A stretch of 49,322 nt of DNA. It comes from Bacillus sp. X1(2014). GTDB lineage: Bacteria; Bacillota; Bacilli; Bacillales_B; DSM-18226. The stretch is taken from positions 1-49,322 of the forward strand of contig NZ_VEED01000026.1 of NCBI RefSeq assembly GCF_007678255.1, written 5' to 3'. Below are positions 42,693 to 49,322 of this stretch, piece after piece. A program made the translations under genes and the position numbers. Within the stretch, counting starts at the first letter, position 1. The number at the start of each line of letters is the position of its first letter. Below the pieces are notes generated by a model that saw only the letters and a program-made list of their open reading frames with translations, searched no databases and had not been told where the DNA came from.

Positions 42693-43856
42693 ATGGAAAA
42701 GCAAGGTTTTTTCTATCGTGATACATGGGCCGAAGTCGATTTAGATTGTATAGCTGCCAATATTGCCTCCATTAAGAAGCAATTACCCCAAGAGGTGAGG
42801 GTAATTGCAGTTGTGAAAGCCAATGCATACGGGCATGGGGATGTTCAAGTTGCAAAATCAGCACTAGAGGCAGGGGCAGCCTATCTTGCTGTTGCATTTA
42901 TGGATGAGGCGATCGCGCTAAGGAATAAAGGGATTACAGCGCCTATCCTCGTTTTAGGAGCTTCTCGTCCTGAAGATATCCAAGTGGCAGCAAAATTTGC
43001 TATTACCCTTACTGTTTTTCAAAAGGAATGGCTAGAACAGGCATTGAAATATGTAAAAGCAGATGATCGAATTTCCTTTCATATCAAAGTCGACACGGGT
43101 ATGGGAAGAATTGGCGTGCGGAGTGTACCGGAATTAATTGCCGTCGAACAAATGTTTGCTGAACATAACCAATTTCATCTTGAAGGTATTTTTACTCATT
43201 TTGCGACGGCGGATGAACTAGATGAAACCTATATGTACCAGCAACTAACTTTATTCGAAAGTATGATTACTGCGCTCAAACAAAAACCAGAATATGTTCA
43301 CTCTAGCAATAGTGCAGCAGCTTTGCGTTTTCCAAAGACATATTTTAATGCAGTCCGGATTGGGATTGCGATGTATGGATTAACTCCTTCATTGGAGATG
43401 GAAGATAAAATCCCCTTCAAGCTAAAGGAGGCTTTTTCGCTTCGAACGCGACTTGTCCATGTCAAGAAAATGCCAAAGGGTGAAAAATTGAGCTACGGGG
43501 CAACCTATGAAACTGACGATGAAGAGTGGATTGGGACCATTCCGATTGGGTATGCGGACGGTTGGATCCGCAAGTTACAAGGGCAAGAAGTGCTTGTAGA
43601 AGGGACCAGGGCGCCGATTGTTGGTAGAATATGCATGGATCAATGTATGGTTCGCCTGCCATATCATGTTCCAATTGGGACACCAGTCACATTAATGGGC
43701 GTTCAGGAGAACCAGTTCATTTCAATCAATGAAATTGCCAAAAAACTAGAAACCATTAACTATGAAGTACCTTGTATCATTGCCAGTCGGGTTCCGCGTC
43801 TTTATAAACAAGGAGGAAAAGTTGTCGATTTAAAAAATTATCTTCTCGAAAATTAA
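42693..43856 (+). CDS. alr: Alanine racemase Alr
   Basis: Alr interconverts L- and D-alanine with pyridoxal phosphate, feeding Ddl. The 387-residue enzyme has the PLP lysine Lys42 in [11 protein letters not shown], the PLP-contact region [13 protein letters not shown], and the second catalytic base Tyr268 in KLSYGATYE. The C-terminal beta domain contains [22 protein letters not shown] precedes the ATG. It is separated from ydcC by a terminator and a repeat, and from the toxin-antitoxin pair by a promoter region, so it is probably transcribed on its own. Confidence 0.96.
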   Translation: MEKQGFFYRDTWAEVDLDCIAANIASIKKQLPQEVRVIAVVKANAYGHGDVQVAKSALEAGAAYLAVAFMDEAIALRNKGITAPILVLGASRPEDIQVAAKFAITLTVFQKEWLEQALKYVKADDRISFHIKVDTGMGRIGVRSVPELIAVEQMFAEHNQFHLEGIFTHFATADELDETYMYQQLTLFESMITALKQKPEYVHSSNSAAALRFPKTYFNAVRIGIAMYGLTPSLEMEDKIPFKLKEAFSLRTRLVHVKKMPKGEKLSYGATYETDDEEWIGTIPIGYADGWIRKLQGQEVLVEGTRAPIVGRICMDQCMVRLPYHVPIGTPVTLMGVQENQFISINEIAKKLETINYEVPCIIASRVPRLYKQGGKVVDLKNYLLEN

Positions 43857-43924
43857 AGGCCTAAATGAAGTTTTTTCCTCATATTTATGATATTGCGGTG
43901 ATTTGTGCATAAAAGGGTCTTTTA

Positions 43925-43952
43925 TTGGCTTATAATACAGTAGTATTATAAT
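43925..43952 (+). promoter_or_regulatory. Promoter of ndoAI-ndoA
   Basis: TTGGCT (43925-43930), a 16-base spacer and TATAAT (43947-43952), about 170 bases before ndoAI. The intervening leader has no further recognised element. Confidence 0.5.
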
Positions 43953-44121
43953 TAGTCTATGCAATAGGTTCGATTAATGTTATTATTAAATATGGTACAG
44001 ATAATAAATGAAACTCACTGTGTGAAACAGGCCGAAAGGCGATTCATCATGTGTAGTGGCGTTTATGCATCAGAAGGAATTCTGGTTAGATAAAAATGGT
44101 GTGTAGTGATGGTGGAGGTGT

Positions 44122-44409
44122 ATGTTTGTGTCTGAATCCGGCGCAACTACGGAAATCTTAGTGAAGTTACCGCAACATCTTTTAACTGAATTAGATGGTT
44201 TTGTGAAACAAGAGAATGTAAACCGCAGCGAGTTTATCTACCAGGCAACAAAAATGTATTTACGCGAACGTAAAAAGAGACAAATTCGCGAGTCGATGAG
44301 ACGTGGATACATGGAAATGGCAAAGATAAATCTAGGGATTGCATCAGAAGCATTTTTAGCAGAATATGAGGCAGAACACACAGTTGAACGTCTTGTAAGC
44401 GGAGGATAA
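44122..44409 (+). CDS. ndoAI: Antitoxin EndoAI (ribbon-helix-helix, MazE-type partner of EndoA)
   Basis: This 95-residue antitoxin neutralises the EndoA RNase. The N-terminal ribbon-helix-helix DNA-binding fold ([34 protein letters not shown]) is followed by the toxin-binding tail [14 protein letters not shown] and ends ERLVSGG, as in B. subtilis. ATG 44122 is 5 bases after GGAGG; GTG 44128 would give MSES, matching the B. subtilis N terminus, and remains possible. It lies 4 bases before the toxin gene, so the two are translated together. The RHH fold suggests autoregulation. Confidence 0.95.
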   Translation: MFVSESGATTEILVKLPQHLLTELDGFVKQENVNRSEFIYQATKMYLRERKKRQIRESMRRGYMEMAKINLGIASEAFLAEYEAEHTVERLVSGG

Positions 44410-44413
44410 TCCT

Positions 44414-44764
44414 TTGATAGTCAAACGTGGTGACGTTTATTTCGCGGACCTATCCCCAGTTGTTGGTTCTGAACAAGGCGGCGTCCGACCTGTACTTGTC
44501 ATCCAAAACGACATCGGGAATCGGTTTAGTCCCACAGTGATTGTTGCAGCGATTACAGCTCAAATTCAAAAAGCCAAGCTTCCTACTCATGTAGAAATTG
44601 ATGCGAAGCGCTACGGATTTGAACGAGATTCGGTCATTCTGTTAGAGCAAATTCGTACAATTGATAAGCAGCGGTTAACCGATAAAATCACCCATCTCGA
44701 TGACGAAATGATGGAGAAAGTGGATGAAGCCTTGCAGGTAAGCCTGGGTCTCATCGAATTTTAA
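44414..44764 (+). CDS. ndoA: Toxin EndoA, MazF-type mRNA interferase
   Basis: EndoA is a ribosome-independent RNase that cuts mRNA at UACAU-type sites in B. subtilis. The 116-residue PemK/MazF-fold protein begins [20 protein letters not shown] and contains [12 protein letters not shown] and [12 protein letters not shown], including the catalytic Arg and Thr positions; it is almost identical to the B. subtilis sequence as I recall it. It starts at TTG 44414, 7 bases after GGAGGA. Two tandem terminators follow. In B. subtilis the rsb-sigB genes come next; here they are absent. Confidence 0.96.
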   Translation: MIVKRGDVYFADLSPVVGSEQGGVRPVLVIQNDIGNRFSPTVIVAAITAQIQKAKLPTHVEIDAKRYGFERDSVILLEQIRTIDKQRLTDKITHLDDEMMEKVDEALQVSLGLIEF

Positions 44765-44772
44765 TTTAAAGC

Positions 44773-44799
44773 ACGCTCTTTCTAGAAAGAGCGTTTTTT
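44773..44799 (+). terminator. Terminator 1 after ndoA
   Basis: CGCTCTTT pairs with AAAGAGCG around CTAG and is followed by TTTTTTC. Confidence 0.9.
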
Positions 44800-44833
44800 C
44801 ATACATATCCTGACCTCATTCTCTAATTTGCTA

Positions 44834-44864
44834 AGGCAAGCCACTGCGCTTGCCTATTTTTTTT
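44834..44864 (+). terminator. Terminator 2 after ndoA
   Basis: AGGCAAG pairs with CTTGCCT across an 8-base loop and is followed by A and a run of T's. Confidence 0.85.
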
Positions 44865-44867
44865 ATA

Positions 44868-44941
44868 AAGGCTGTGTTAGTGATCCCGCGGAAAGCGAAG
44901 TACCTGGGGTGAAAATCAACAGCCAAATCTAACACAGCCTT
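44868..44941 (+). repeat. CCGCGG-type dispersed repeat, copy B, in a 13-bp hairpin
   Basis: Perfect arms AAGGCTGTGTTAG (44868-44880) and CTAACACAGCCTT (44929-44941) enclose CCCGCGGAAAGCGAAGTACC and ATCAACAGCC, the motif also found at 41168-41206. Confidence 0.75.
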
Positions 44942-45025
44942 GATATAATTGTGTGGAATGGCCGTTTAATGAAACGGTCAGTTTATTCTGCTACAATAGA
45001 ATAAAAGGAATGGAGGGCAAGTTTT

Positions 45026-47200
45026 GTGAATGATACAATCGTAAAAGATGATCAGTTGTTAAAGAAAATTGCTGCTGAATTAGCAATATCTTTTAAACAA
45101 GTAAAAAGTGTTATTTCATTATTAGATGAAGGCAATACAGTTCCTTTTATTGCTCGATATCGTAAAGAAATGACAGGAGCACTTGATGAAGTCCAAATCA
45201 GAAATATTTTAGAACGCTGGCAGTATGTCCAAAACCTCGAGCAAAGAAAAGAAGAGGTCATCCGCATTATTGCTGAGCAAGGGAAATTAACTGACGAATT
45301 GAGCGCTTCAATCACTAAGGCTGAGAAGCTTCAAGAGGTTGAAGATTTATACAGACCCTATAAACAAAAAAGACGGACTAAAGCAACTGTTGCTAAGGAA
45401 AAAGGGCTTGAACCATTAGCTGAATGGCTGCTAACATTCTCGAAAGAATCGATTGAGGAAAAGGCAAAACAATTTGTATCAGAGGAAAAAGCAGTTCTCT
45501 CGGCTGAGGATGCCATTTCAGGTGCGAAAGATATTATTGCTGAACGGGTCTCGGATGATGCTGAAAGCCGAAAATGGATTCGGAAGGAAACGTTTAAATC
45601 CGGTGCAGTTGTATCGGTAGTGAAAGATGCGGAAAAAGACGAGAAAAACGTCTATGAAATGTACTATGAATATGAGGAACCAGTAAATAAAATTGTCCCA
45701 CATCGTATTCTCGCGTTAAACCGGGGGGAAAAAGAAGACATTTTGCGAGTATCCTTAAAGATGAATGCCGATTTAATCCTGTCCTATTTGTCGAGAAAAT
45801 GGATTCGTGCCCAGCACTCACCGGCAGCGCCTGTTGTGCTAGAGGCACTGGAGGATAGTTATAAACGATTGATTCAACCTTCGATCGAGCGCGAAATCCG
45901 CAGTGAATTAACGGAAAAGGGTGAAGAGCAAGCCATACATATATTCTCTGAAAATCTTCGGAACTTACTTTTACAGCCGCCGTTAAAAGGTAAAGTGGTT
46001 ATCGGGGTTGACCCTGCTTACCGGACAGGCTGTAAACTAGCAGTAGTGGATGAAACAGGCAAGGTACTGAAAATTGATGTGATTTATCCGCATCCACCTG
46101 TTTCAAAAACGAAAGAGGCCCGTGAAAAGTTTATTAACATCCTTCGTGACTATAAAGTAGAGATGGCTGCGATCGGAAATGGGACGGCTTCAAGGGAAAC
46201 AGAACAGTTTGTTGCGGATATCTTAAAGGAAATGGATGAGGAAATTTTCTACTTGATCGTCAATGAAGCCGGTGCGAGTGTATACTCAGCATCTGAACTT
46301 GCCAGAGAAGAGTTTCCGAATCTCCAGGTAGAAGAAAGAAGTGCGGCATCCATTGCCCGTCGTTTGCAGGACCCATTAGCAGAATTGGTGAAAATTGATC
46401 CAAAATCTGTTGGGGTCGGTCAATACCAGCATGATGTTTCTCAAAAACGATTATCAGAATCGTTACACTTTGTTGTCGAAACGGCAGTTAACCAGGTGGG
46501 TGTGAATGTAAATACCGCCTCCCCATCACTTTTACAATATGTAGCTGGACTGAACAAGACAGCTGCAAATAATATTGTTAAAAAGCGTGAAGAGGAAGGG
46601 AAATTTACGAGCAGGGTTCAATTAAAGAAGGTTCCACGTCTAGGGGCGAAAACCTATGAGCAGGCAATTGGGTTCTTACGAGTGTTGGATGGCAAACAGC
46701 CGCTTGATCGCACAGGGATTCATCCGGAAAATTACGATGAAGTGAAGAAATTATTAGCAAGTCTCGGATTTACAACCGATGACCTTGGTTCGGAAGAGTT
46801 GAAAACAGCCCTGAATGGTCTCGATTTAACATCCGTTTCTGAAGAACTTGCCATTGGGGAGCTTACGCTTAAGGACATTATAGATGCGTTGGTAAGACCA
46901 GAGCGAGACCCACGTGATGAATTACCTCGCCCTTTATTGAAAAAAGATGTTTTAAAGCTTGAGGATCTTAGTGCTGGACTGGAACTGCAAGGTACAGTCC
47001 GAAATGTAGTCGACTTCGGTGCGTTTGTCGATATCGGCGTGAAGCAGGACGGTCTTGTTCATATTTCCAAACTCAGCAACCGATTTGTAAAGCATCCTTT
47101 AGACATTGTATCGGTAGGGGATGTTGTCACCGTATGGGTAGATTCGGTTGATATGAAAAAAGGCCGGGTAGCGTTAACGATGCTTGCACCGTCGAAATAG
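45026..47200 (+). CDS. tex: Tex family RNA-binding transcription accessory protein
   Basis: This 724-residue Tex/YdcI protein is related to eukaryotic Spt6. It has an N-terminal helical region with RQYK/RYRKEMTGALDE, a YqgF-like nuclease-fold domain (GVDPAYRTGCKLAVVDE, about residues 327-343), helix-hairpin-helix motifs (about 500-560, with NIVKKREEEGKFTS) and a C-terminal S1 RNA-binding domain (about 650-720, with LQGTVRNVVDFGAFVDIG). It starts at GTG 45026, 8 bases after GGAGGG. It lies directly after the toxin-antitoxin pair, where B. subtilis has the sigB operon in between. A terminator follows. Confidence 0.95.
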   Translation: MNDTIVKDDQLLKKIAAELAISFKQVKSVISLLDEGNTVPFIARYRKEMTGALDEVQIRNILERWQYVQNLEQRKEEVIRIIAEQGKLTDELSASITKAEKLQEVEDLYRPYKQKRRTKATVAKEKGLEPLAEWLLTFSKESIEEKAKQFVSEEKAVLSAEDAISGAKDIIAERVSDDAESRKWIRKETFKSGAVVSVVKDAEKDEKNVYEMYYEYEEPVNKIVPHRILALNRGEKEDILRVSLKMNADLILSYLSRKWIRAQHSPAAPVVLEALEDSYKRLIQPSIEREIRSELTEKGEEQAIHIFSENLRNLLLQPPLKGKVVIGVDPAYRTGCKLAVVDETGKVLKIDVIYPHPPVSKTKEAREKFINILRDYKVEMAAIGNGTASRETEQFVADILKEMDEEIFYLIVNEAGASVYSASELAREEFPNLQVEERSAASIARRLQDPLAELVKIDPKSVGVGQYQHDVSQKRLSESLHFVVETAVNQVGVNVNTASPSLLQYVAGLNKTAANNIVKKREEEGKFTSRVQLKKVPRLGAKTYEQAIGFLRVLDGKQPLDRTGIHPENYDEVKKLLASLGFTTDDLGSEELKTALNGLDLTSVSEELAIGELTLKDIIDALVRPERDPRDELPRPLLKKDVLKLEDLSAGLELQGTVRNVVDFGAFVDIGVKQDGLVHISKLSNRFVKHPLDIVSVGDVVTVWVDSVDMKKGRVALTMLAPSK

Positions 47201-47247
47201 TAGAGAGTATCAGTTTCATTAAACAGGATTACCATGATTAATAGAGA

Positions 47248-47282
47248 GGACCATTTCGCTTAGCGATATGGTCTTTATTTTT
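47248..47282 (+). terminator. Terminator of tex
   Basis: GACCAT pairs with ATGGTC, with an inner TCGC/GCGA pairing, and is followed by TTTATTTTTT. Confidence 0.85.
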
Positions 47283-47310
47283 TGTTATTAAAAAGGTCTT
47301 TAAATGGAGT

Positions 47311-47431
47311 TTGGCGGAATCAAACAGGAATACGGCGGAAAAAGTTGCGGAGTTGGCTGAATCCGTCCTCGGTTTGGCGGAATAAATCCGAAAGTTCGCG
47401 GAATCCAGGACCGAATTGGCGGAATCAACAA
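47311..47431. repeat. Six-unit tandem array with exact 21-nt period
   Basis: The core GGCGGAAT (variants GGCGGAAA, GGCTGAAT, CGCGGAAT) recurs with the cores starting at 47313, 47334, 47355, 47376, 47397 and 47418, always 21 bases apart; the sequence between cores is divergent. The period is seven codons and frames stay open on both strands (minus frame: repeated D-S-A-N). I regard it as non-coding. It lies in the 498-base gap between tex and sprT. Confidence 0.85.
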
Positions 47432-47433
47432 GA

Positions 47434-47465
47434 AAAGTGCAAAATCCGATGTGGATTTGCACTTT
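47434..47465 (+). terminator. Hairpin at the end of the 21-nt array
   Basis: AAAGTGCAAAATCC (47434-47447) pairs with GGATTTGCACTTT (47453-47465), with one bulged base. A/T-rich sequence follows; a terminator on either strand is possible. Confidence 0.5.
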
Positions 47466-47652
47466 AATAATTTCTACCAGACACAGAAAAATGTATCTTA
47501 GGAGCAGTGTTTCTTTCTGTAAAAGAACCAGCACTGGTTCAACATCTTGATCTGATAGCGATCTTTCTCATAAAAAGCTCTTTTCATTTGGTTTTGCAAC
47601 CAAGTTGGCATAATAAAACCTCCCGAAAAGTACTAAAGGTATATTCAATATA

Positions 47653-47661
47653 TGCTATAAT
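47653..47661 (+). promoter_or_regulatory. Extended -10 promoter of sprT-like gene
   Basis: TGCTATAAT (TGn plus a perfect -10) lies 37 bases before the start codon. The -35 is poor. Confidence 0.55.
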
Positions 47662-47698
47662 AGGTTGTCATGTTCGCATAGAAAGAGAGGGACCCAAA

Positions 47699-48172
47699 AT
47701 GGAACAACAACAACTTCAATTATTAGTTGAAAAGATATCTGTTGAGTCATTTGGGAAGCCGTTTTTGCATCAAGCATCCTTCAATCCAAGACTAAGATCA
47801 ACTGGCGGCAGATACCTTCTTGGCACACATAATATTGAGATCAATAGAAAATATTACGACCAGCTTGGCGAACAAGAATTAATAGGGATCATTAAACATG
47901 AACTATGCCATTATCACCTTCACCTGGAAGGGAAGGGGTATCAGCATAAGGACCAAGATTTTAAGTATCTATTAAAAAAAGTTGGCGCACCACGATTTTG
48001 TGCACAACTGCCAGATATAAAAGTAAAACGAACCTCGAAAAGGATCCTTCTGTATCAGTGTACGAAGTGTCAGCAATCATACAGAAGAAAAAGAAGCATA
48101 GATACTAGTAGATATGTGTGTGGAAAATGCAGAGGGAAATTGACGAAAGTAAAAGAAATAACATTAGGATAA
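47699..48172 (+). CDS. SprT-like zinc metalloprotease-fold protein (YdcK)
   Basis: This 157-residue SprT-like protein has the zinc-protease helix HELCHYHLH (H-E-x2-H, about residues 67-75) and a C-terminal zinc ribbon with two C-x2-C pairs (CTKC and CGKC, about 121-147). B. subtilis YdcK has the same length range and the same place, before the trnS tRNA cluster. The function is unclear; eukaryotic relatives (Spartan) cut DNA-protein crosslinks. ATG 47699 with AGAGAGGGACC ahead is chosen; the frame is open 64 codons further upstream but crosses the promoter. Confidence 0.9.
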   Translation: MEQQQLQLLVEKISVESFGKPFLHQASFNPRLRSTGGRYLLGTHNIEINRKYYDQLGEQELIGIIKHELCHYHLHLEGKGYQHKDQDFKYLLKKVGAPRFCAQLPDIKVKRTSKRILLYQCTKCQQSYRRKRSIDTSRYVCGKCRGKLTKVKEITLG

Positions 48173-48209
48173 GGGAAGAAATTGAAAAAAACTTTCTTCA
48201 AAAACTATG

Positions 48210-48238
48210 TTGACTTTCTATTGTATCGTCATTATAAT
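48210..48238 (+). promoter_or_regulatory. Promoter of the tRNA cluster
   Basis: TTGACT (48210-48215), 17 bases and TATAAT (48233-48238), 42 bases before the first tRNA. Confidence 0.85.
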
Positions 48239-48280
48239 GTAAAGAGTCGATAAGGTAATCGCCTTATTGAAAGAGATTAT

Positions 48281-48355
48281 TCCGCAGTAGCTCAGTGGTA
48301 GAGCTATCGGCTGTTAACCGATCGGTCGTAGGTTCGAGTCCTACCTGCGGAGCCA
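48281..48355 (+). tRNA. tRNA-Asn (GTT)
   Basis: Acceptor arms TCCGCAG / CTGCGGA, anticodon loop CTGTTAA (GTT), T-arm GGTTCGAGTCC and encoded GCCA end. First gene of the cluster, as in the B. subtilis trnS order. Confidence 0.95.
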
Positions 48356-48358
48356 TAT

Positions 48359-48449
48359 GGGGAAGTACTCAAGAGGCTGAAGAGGCGCCCCTGCTAAGGG
48401 TGTAGGTCGGGTGACCGGCGCGAGGGTTCAAATCCCTCCTTCTCCGCCA
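48359..48449 (+). tRNA. tRNA-Ser (GCT)
   Basis: Acceptor GGGGAAG / CTTCTCC with one G-T pair, anticodon GCT in CTGCTAA, and the long variable arm typical of tRNA-Ser (91 bases); CCA is encoded. Confidence 0.94.
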
Positions 48450-48460
48450 TAAAATTTTCA

Positions 48461-48532
48461 GGCCCCTTGGTCAAGCGGTTAAGACACCTCCCTTTCACGG
48501 AGGTAACACGGGTTCGAGTCCCGTAGGGGTCA
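48461..48532 (+). tRNA. tRNA-Glu (TTC)
   Basis: Acceptor GGCCCCT / AGGGGTC, anticodon TTC in CTTTCAC, T-arm GGGTTCGAGTCCC. Unlike its neighbours it ends A then TTT, so CCA is not encoded and must be added by CCA nucleotidyltransferase. Confidence 0.93.
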
Positions 48533-48592
48533 TTTGGGATGGGAAGTGACTTTGATTCATTTCCTGTTTCTTATTCTCAATTTAAATATTAT

Positions 48593-48667
48593 TGGGCTAT
48601 AGCCAAGCGGTAAGGCATCGCACTTTGACTGCGACATGCGTTGGTTCAAATCCAGCTAGCCCAGCCA
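48593..48667 (+). tRNA. tRNA-Gln (TTG)
   Basis: Acceptor TGGGCTA / TAGCCCA, anticodon TTG in CTTTGAC, encoded GCCA. A 60-base spacer precedes it. In B. subtilis a tRNA-Lys follows; it is missing here. Confidence 0.94.
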
Positions 48668-48691
48668 TTTTTGAATTCAATAAATAACTAT

Positions 48692-48776
48692 GCGGGTGTG
48701 GCGGAATTGGCAGACGCACCAGACTTAGGATCTGGCGCCGCAAGGCGTGGGGGTTCGACTCCCTTCACCCGCACCA
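48692..48776 (+). tRNA. tRNA-Leu (TAG)
   Basis: Acceptor GCGGGTG / CACCCGC, anticodon TAG in CTTAGGA, long variable arm GCGCCGCAAGGCG, encoded ACCA; 85 bases. Confidence 0.94.
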
Positions 48777-48837
48777 AACATTTCACTTGAATTTAATTAA
48801 TTAGTGTGATAAGATTAGTTTTGTCGCTAATTATCAT

Positions 48838-48923
<86 letters not shown>

Positions 48924-48932
48924 AATTAATTG

Positions 48933-48961
48933 TTGACAGACAATACCGAGTGTGTTATACT
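48933..48961 (+). promoter_or_regulatory. Internal strong promoter before tRNA-Arg (tRNA-rRNA operon promoter)
   Basis: TTGACA (48933-48938), 17 bases and TATACT (48956-48961). It starts right after tRNA-Leu(GAG), so Arg-Pro-Gly and the following rRNA would form their own transcript. Confidence 0.82.
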
Positions 48962-48986
48962 TTAAAAGTTGACTTTTTAAACTAAT

Positions 48987-49063
<77 letters not shown>

Positions 49064-49069
49064 TATAGA

Positions 49070-49146
49070 CGGGAAGTAGCTCAGCTTGGTAGAGCACTTG
49101 GTTTGGGACCAAGGGGTCGCAGGTTCGAATCCTGTCTTCCCGACCA
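49070..49146 (+). tRNA. tRNA-Pro (TGG)
   Basis: Acceptor CGGGAAG / CTTCCCG, anticodon TGG in TTTGGGA, encoded ACCA; the C1-G72 first pair is typical of bacterial tRNA-Pro. Confidence 0.95.
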
Positions 49147-49160
49147 TTTTAAATTAATAT

Positions 49161-49234
49161 GCGGGTGTAGTTTACTGGTAAAACCTCAGCCTTCCAAGCT
49201 GATGTAGTGGGTTCGATTCCCATCACCCGCTCCA
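49161..49234 (+). tRNA. tRNA-Gly (TCC)
   Basis: Acceptor GCGGGTG / CACCCGC, anticodon TCC in CTTCCAA, encoded TCCA; last tRNA in the window. Confidence 0.95.
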
Positions 49235-49248
49235 AATCTTCTAATAAT

Positions 49249-49322
49249 TGTTCTTTGAAAACTAAACAAACAAAATCGTGCAAACAAACAATAAATTTTA
49301 GTTTCTTTTAAGAAACTAAGCC
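49249..49322 (+). other. Probable leader of an rRNA operon (truncated by window end)
   Basis: GTTCTTTGAAAACTAAACAA resembles the conserved spacer found before rRNA genes in Bacillaceae, and GTTTCTTTTAAGAAAC (49303-49318) is a small hairpin. The rRNA genes themselves would lie beyond the window. Confidence 0.6.

Noticed and set aside
44122..44764. EndoAI/EndoA as an acquired defence or plasmid-addiction module
   Set aside because: It is the conserved chromosomal pair found after alr in Bacillaceae, with native-looking sequence; not an island.
47311..47431. CRISPR-like array
   Set aside because: Units are only 21 bases with no constant repeat plus unique spacer pattern, and no cas genes are nearby.
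47238..47534. 98-residue minus-strand frame with D-S-A-N heptads
   Set aside because: It spans the tex terminator and the 21-nt array; the open frame follows from a period divisible by three. Kept as a finding on the repeat, not as a gene.

Overview
The window looks like a chromosomal segment of an endospore-forming, low-GC Gram-positive bacterium of the Bacillaceae (Bacillus, Neobacillus or a related genus). Evidence: the gene order sigW-rsiW-cdaA-cdaR-glmM-glmS and the order ddl-murF-cshA ... ydcA-acpS-ydcC-alr-ndoAI-ndoA ... tex-sprT-tRNA cluster both match B. subtilis; there is an alpha/beta-type spore protein, a KinB-like kinase, a glmS ribozyme, a T-box leader and near-consensus sigma-A promoters. 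No phage, transposase, CRISPR array or integrative element was seen. Species cannot be fixed from the sequence alone.

Layout. 1-7.6 kb: cell-envelope stress and wall-precursor block (SigW and its anti-sigma factor, the c-di-AMP cyclase CdaA with CdaR, GlmM, and GlmS behind its self-cleaving ribozyme). 7.7-13.1 kb: mannitol block (one-piece EIICBA transporter, PRD regulator MtlR, MtlD). 13.1-14.8 kb: a CBO0543-type membrane protein and an O-methyltransferase with a promoter/terminator leader. 14.8-19.5 kb: a Bce-type antimicrobial-peptide sensing and detoxification module (two-component system plus ABC transporter) with a clear operator. 19.5-24.3 kb: KinB-like kinase, a three-gene ABC-2 exporter and a TetR regulator. 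24.3-33.3 kb: spore protein, T-box-controlled argS, DinB-fold protein, KimA-like potassium importer, DedA, MgtE and an unrecognised protein. 33.3-42.4 kb: NiCoT-family transporter, ddl-murF, cshA, uvsE, rhomboid protease, acpS and the YdcC lipoprotein. 42.7-48.2 kb: alr, the EndoAI/EndoA (MazEF-type) pair, tex and sprT. 48.2-49.3 kb: nine tRNA genes leading into what looks like the leader of an rRNA operon that lies beyond the window.

How the parts relate. Several genes converge on the envelope: GlmM and GlmS make UDP-GlcNAc precursor, Alr, Ddl and MurF make and attach D-Ala-D-Ala, and SigW and the Bce module respond to envelope attack. CdaA makes c-di-AMP, whose known targets include the KimA potassium importer found 26 kb away. 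Compared with B. subtilis, the rsb-sigB module is missing between ndoA and tex, ydbST is replaced by uvsE after cshA, and tRNA-Leu(GAG), thought to correspond to the ICEBs1 attachment gene, is unoccupied.

The most unusual material is in intergenic DNA: a 212-nt repeat present twice in inverted orientation 24 kb apart; a six-unit array with an exact 21-nt period; three forms of a GCGC-rich dispersed repeat; two copies of a CCGCGG-type repeat; and two promoter / mini-ORF / terminator leaders (upstream of the methyltransferase and upstream of cshA) that look like attenuators or small RNAs. No clearly novel multi-gene system was recognised; these leaders and repeats are the best candidates for something undescribed.
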